Position numbers and translations under genes: made by a program. A stretch of 14,128 nt of DNA, from the NCBI GenBank assembly GCA_029256665.1, contig JAQSXN010000024.1, forward strand, positions 1 through 14,128, read 5' to 3'. The stretch comes from Paenibacillus sp. Its GTDB lineage: Bacteria > Bacillota > Bacilli > Paenibacillales > Paenibacillaceae. Of this stretch, positions 13,897-14,128 are shown in pieces; the stretch's first letter is position 1, and the number at the start of each line of letters is the position of its first letter. The notes under the pieces are model-generated. The model was given only the letters and a program-made list of their open reading frames with translations. It ran no database searches and was not told the DNA's origin.

Positions 13897-14127
13897 TTAT
13901 CGCCGGATTTGGATATTGGAATACGTTTTGGAGCTTTGTTTTTTCTTTCCCTTTTTGTCGTACTTCTTTTCGTTTTTCTTATTGTTTTTCTTTTCGTTTT
14001 CCCTTTCGTTTTTTCGATTCAGCTTTTCGGTTTTTTTGGATTTTTTGCCCTTTTTTCCTCCGCCCGACCAGTCGACAAGCACCGCTCCAACCGTCCGGCT
14101 AGCTTCGATCAGCCCGTTGAACGGATT
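13897..14127 (-). CDS. C-terminal end of a protein with a very lysine/asparagine-rich tail (partial)
   Basis: A minus-strand frame is open from the right edge of the window to a stop at 13897, giving 76 visible residues. The first part, NPFNGLIEASRTVGAVLVDW, looks like ordinary folded-protein sequence. After SGGG comes a low-complexity tail dominated by Lys, Asn and Glu (for example KKNNKKNEKKYDKKGKKK) ending SNIQIRR. The tail makes the plus strand almost pure pyrimidine from about 13926 to 14060. An internal GTG at 14082 could be read as a start, but the frame and sensible sequence continue upstream, so I treat the gene as truncated by the window. I do not recognise the family. The tail suggests binding to nucleic acid or another polyanion, or a disordered linker; this is inference. 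Confidence 0.55.
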   Translation of the reverse strand, partial: NPFNGLIEASRTVGAVLVDWSGGGKKGKKSKKTEKLNRKNERENEKKNNKKNEKKYDKKGKKKQSSKTYSNIQIRR

Positions 14128-14128
14128 G

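Noticed and set aside
13797..14102. Plus-strand frame rich in Phe, Ser and Arg
   Set aside because: It is the complement of the Lys-rich minus-strand tail and overlaps the 65-residue gene's start and ribosome site; composition is an artefact of pyrimidine-rich sequence.

Overview
The window looks like a chromosomal segment of a spore-forming Firmicute, most probably Paenibacillaceae (Paenibacillus, Cohnella or a relative). The evidence is a forespore-type alpha/beta small acid-soluble spore protein (SASP) gene with a sigma-G-like promoter, strong AGGAGG-type ribosome binding sites, short U-tailed hairpin terminators, a Bacillus GmuE-like zinc fructokinase, an Lsa-type ABC-F protein and a split KdpD. 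No rRNA, tRNA, CRISPR array, insertion sequence or prophage gene is visible. The genus is inferred from gene families, not from a marker gene.

Region 1 (1-6663) is the 3' part of a kdp potassium-uptake operon: the end of kdpB, kdpC, a stand-alone KdpD sensor-domain protein (no kinase), a separate membrane histidine kinase and kdpE, followed 22 bp later by a ROK-family fructokinase and a strong terminator. The sensor-domain protein is unusual: it carries two complete KdpD-plus-USP modules in tandem, and the first is degenerate at catalytic positions. A sigma-A-like promoter lies just before the kinase gene, so the kinase and regulator may also be made separately from the transporter.

Region 2 (6664-9798) holds a 798-residue two-domain isoprenoid protein. 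Its C-terminal third is a recognisable trans-prenyl-diphosphate synthase. The N-terminal part has its own pair of aspartate-rich motifs at normal class I isoprenoid-synthase spacing, which suggests a bacterial terpene-synthase/prenyltransferase chimera. A HAD phosphatase gene follows 33 bp downstream, and a bidirectional terminator ends the unit.

Region 3 (9799-11983) has the SASP gene on the minus strand, transcribed toward that terminator, and divergently an Lsa-type ABC-F ribosome-protection gene. The ABC-F gene follows a long structured leader with a 12-bp long-range inverted repeat, competing pairings and a hairpin covering its ribosome binding site, as expected for antibiotic-responsive attenuation.

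Region 4 (11984-14128) has the dipeptidase gene pepD, a bidirectional terminator, and two minus-strand genes: a 65-codon gene of unknown function and the 3' end of a gene encoding an extremely lysine/asparagine-rich tail that runs off the window.

The best candidates for something new are the two-domain isoprenoid protein with its phosphatase neighbour, and the doubled KdpD sensor protein.
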